The position numbers were made by a program, and so were the translations under genes. From Bacillota bacterium (GTDB lineage Bacteria > Bacillota > Clostridia > Lachnospirales > Lachnospiraceae), in the NCBI GenBank assembly GCA_023435505.1, contig JAEYRR010000168.1:1-7139 (forward strand): a DNA stretch of 7,139 bases, in the 5' to 3' direction. Positions 6,144-7,139 of this stretch are shown piece by piece; the first letter of the stretch is position 1, and the number at the start of each line of letters is the position of its first letter. The notes beneath the pieces were generated by a model. The model saw only the letters and a program-made list of their open reading frames with translations. It did not search any database and had not been told where the DNA came from.

Positions 6144-6216
6144 TATTATTAATACATAATTATCCAAAAAGCTGTTATTTAATTTGTATATTTTATATAT
6201 AAATTCTATAATAATA

Positions 6217-6245
6217 TGTACTTATTTGTTTAATTGTGTTATAAT
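6217..6245 (+). promoter_or_regulatory. Candidate extended -10 promoter of the phosphotransferase gene
   Basis: TGTTATAAT (6237-6245) is a perfect extended -10 element. The -35 box 17 bases upstream is weak (TGTACT, 6217-6222). Initiation near 6252 gives a leader of about 70 bases. This lies about 75 bases from the divergent HD-GYP promoter, so the 252-bp gap between the two genes can hold both. Confidence 0.6.
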
Positions 6246-6310
6246 AATTGTAAATTGAAAGAAATCTTATTGTTTTTTTCAAATTTATTCCAAATTGTTT
6301 ACATCATAGA

Positions 6311-6316
6311 GAGGAG
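6311..6316 (+). promoter_or_regulatory. Ribosome binding site that fixes the phosphotransferase start
   Basis: GAGGAG lies seven bases before the ATG at 6324. The in-frame ATG at 6234 would begin before the -10 box of the gene's own proposed promoter and has no ribosome binding site, so the 30-residue extension is rejected. Confidence 0.85.
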
Positions 6317-6323
6317 TGCTATT

Positions 6324-7070
6324 ATGGAACTAACCAACTTGATTGCAACAGGAACATCATCTCAGGTTTATCGCTACGACGATCAGGCTGTTAAGGTATT
6401 TAACTCTAATATGTCAAAAGTTGACGTGCTTTTAGAAGCTCTTAATACTTCCAGAGTTGAATTGACAGGATTAGATCTTCCACATGTAAGACAGGTTACT
6501 ATGGTGGATGGTAAATGGGCGATTGTTATGGATTATATAGAAGGTCCTACACTAGCCACTATCATGCATGAGAACCCTGGAGATATGGAAAAATACTTAG
6601 ATAAAATGGTGGATATCCAGTTAAAAATACAATCGAAAAGATCTCCTTTATTAAACAAATTAAAAGACAAGATAAAGGCTCAGATATCCAGCCTAACAGA
6701 GATTGATGATATTGTGAAATATGACCTGTTGACAAGACTAGATGGTATGCCAAAGCATAACAAAGTATGTCATGGAGATTTTGAACCTCGTAATATTGTA
6801 GTATCTGGTGATACCTACTACGCCCTTGACTGGATACACGCTTCTCAAGGTAATGCCAGTGCAGATGTTGCCCGTACATATCTTTTATTATCTTTATCTA
6901 ATGCTGATATGGCCAATGCTTATATGGATATCTTTTGTAAGAAGACAAATACTAAGAAGCAGTATGTACAACAATGGCTTCCTATTGTTGCTGCTGCACA
7001 ATTGACCAAGGGCAAACCAGAAGAAAGAGACCTTCTTCTAAAATGGATTAACGTTGTCGAATACGAATAG
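6324..7070 (+). CDS. Phosphotransferase of the aminoglycoside phosphotransferase/choline kinase-like family
   Basis: A 248-residue kinase-fold protein that should transfer phosphate from ATP to a small molecule; the substrate is unknown. The N-lobe has a short glycine-loop-like segment (IATGTSSQVYRY, 7-18) and the ATP-binding Lys24 in AVKVF. The hinge is IVMDYIEGPTL (67-77). The catalytic loop is HGDFEPRNIV (150-159), with the Brenner motif His150, Asp152 and Asn157, and the metal-binding Asp169 follows in LDWIHAS. All key residues are present. The C-lobe after 180 is short, which makes the protein smaller than typical aminoglycoside phosphotransferases (about 260-300), so drug resistance should not be assumed; a metabolic or regulatory kinase is as likely. 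No signal peptide or membrane helix. It is transcribed alone, divergently from the HD-GYP gene, and a hairpin follows its stop. Confidence 0.88.
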   Translation: MELTNLIATGTSSQVYRYDDQAVKVFNSNMSKVDVLLEALNTSRVELTGLDLPHVRQVTMVDGKWAIVMDYIEGPTLATIMHENPGDMEKYLDKMVDIQLKIQSKRSPLLNKLKDKIKAQISSLTEIDDIVKYDLLTRLDGMPKHNKVCHGDFEPRNIVVSGDTYYALDWIHASQGNASADVARTYLLLSLSNADMANAYMDIFCKKTNTKKQYVQQWLPIVAAAQLTKGKPEERDLLLKWINVVEYE

Positions 7071-7107
7071 TTTGATTAATATTCTTTATTTTCCTTCTTT
7101 CAAAAGG

Positions 7108-7139
7108 AGTGGTGGCTGATAGTTATATCGGCTGCCACT
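7108..7139 (+). terminator. Hairpin at the window end, probable terminator cut by the edge
   Basis: AGTGGTGGCTGATA (7108-7121) pairs with TATCGGCTGCCACT (7126-7139) over 14 pairs with a GTTA loop. Three of the pairs are G-U and form only in plus-strand RNA, so it belongs to the phosphotransferase transcript. The T run expected next is outside the window, and AAAAGG just before the stem could extend it. Confidence 0.75.

Noticed and set aside
6072..6167. N-terminal extension of the HD-GYP protein
   Set aside because: The extension lacks a ribosome binding site, is Ile/Tyr/Lys-rich from AT-rich non-coding DNA, and spans the candidate promoter.
6234..6323. N-terminal extension of the phosphotransferase
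   Set aside because: It includes the TATAAT box, and the ATG at 6324 has a good GAGGAG site.
6252..6323. Riboswitch in the kinase leader
   Set aside because: The roughly 70-base leader is AT-rich with only a weak TTGAAA/TTTCAA stem and no recognisable aptamer.
6562..7005. Minus-strand (6562-6879) and plus-strand (6808-7005) open frames within the kinase gene
   Set aside because: Both overlap the intact kinase coding region, which carries all catalytic motifs.
1..7139. CRISPR array, insertion sequence, toxin-antitoxin or defence operon
   Set aside because: No regularly spaced repeats, transposase, recombinase or paired toxin-like genes are present; the kinase and nuclease are in separate, distant units.

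Overview
The window looks like ordinary, AT-rich chromosome from a Gram-positive anaerobe of the class Clostridia, most likely the family Lachnospiraceae. The reasons are the low GC content, strong AGGAGG-type ribosome binding sites, TTGACA/TATAAT-like promoters, a V-type ATPase subunit D, a penicillin-binding D-Ala-D-Ala carboxypeptidase with a signal peptide, and a protein that resembles DUF3881, a family I associate with Lachnospiraceae. The assignment is inference from family knowledge, not from a search.

Left part (1-2313, plus strand): the window opens on the start region of V-type ATPase subunit D, probably the last gene of its operon because a strong intrinsic terminator follows. Next is a monocistronic S11-family D,D-carboxypeptidase with its own 17-bp-spaced promoter. 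It ends at a terminator hairpin that also serves the convergent gene on the other strand.

Middle part (2355-4893, minus strand, read right to left): a DUF3881-like protein of unknown function, then a tRNA-Arg(CCU) gene with its own promoter and terminator. After these comes a two-gene unit made of a small two-helix membrane protein and a DEDDh 3'-5' exonuclease with a C-terminal cysteine/histidine zinc-ribbon-like domain. The tRNA gene was found by folding the sequence; it carries no encoded CCA.

Right part (5004-7139): a minus-strand HD-GYP-type protein, with changes at two usually conserved positions, is divergent from a plus-strand small phosphotransferase of the aminoglycoside phosphotransferase/choline kinase-like fold. 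They share a very AT-rich 252-bp promoter region. The kinase is followed by a hairpin that runs into the window edge.

The genes do not form one pathway. They are housekeeping (proton or sodium pump, cell wall, tRNA, nuclease), signalling (HD-GYP) and uncharacterised functions in separate short transcription units. I see no mobile element, CRISPR array, phage gene or defence island. The more interesting points are the degenerate HD-GYP site, the exonuclease-zinc ribbon fusion paired with a small membrane protein, the CCA-less tRNA, and a leader that could mispair with the tRNA acceptor stem.
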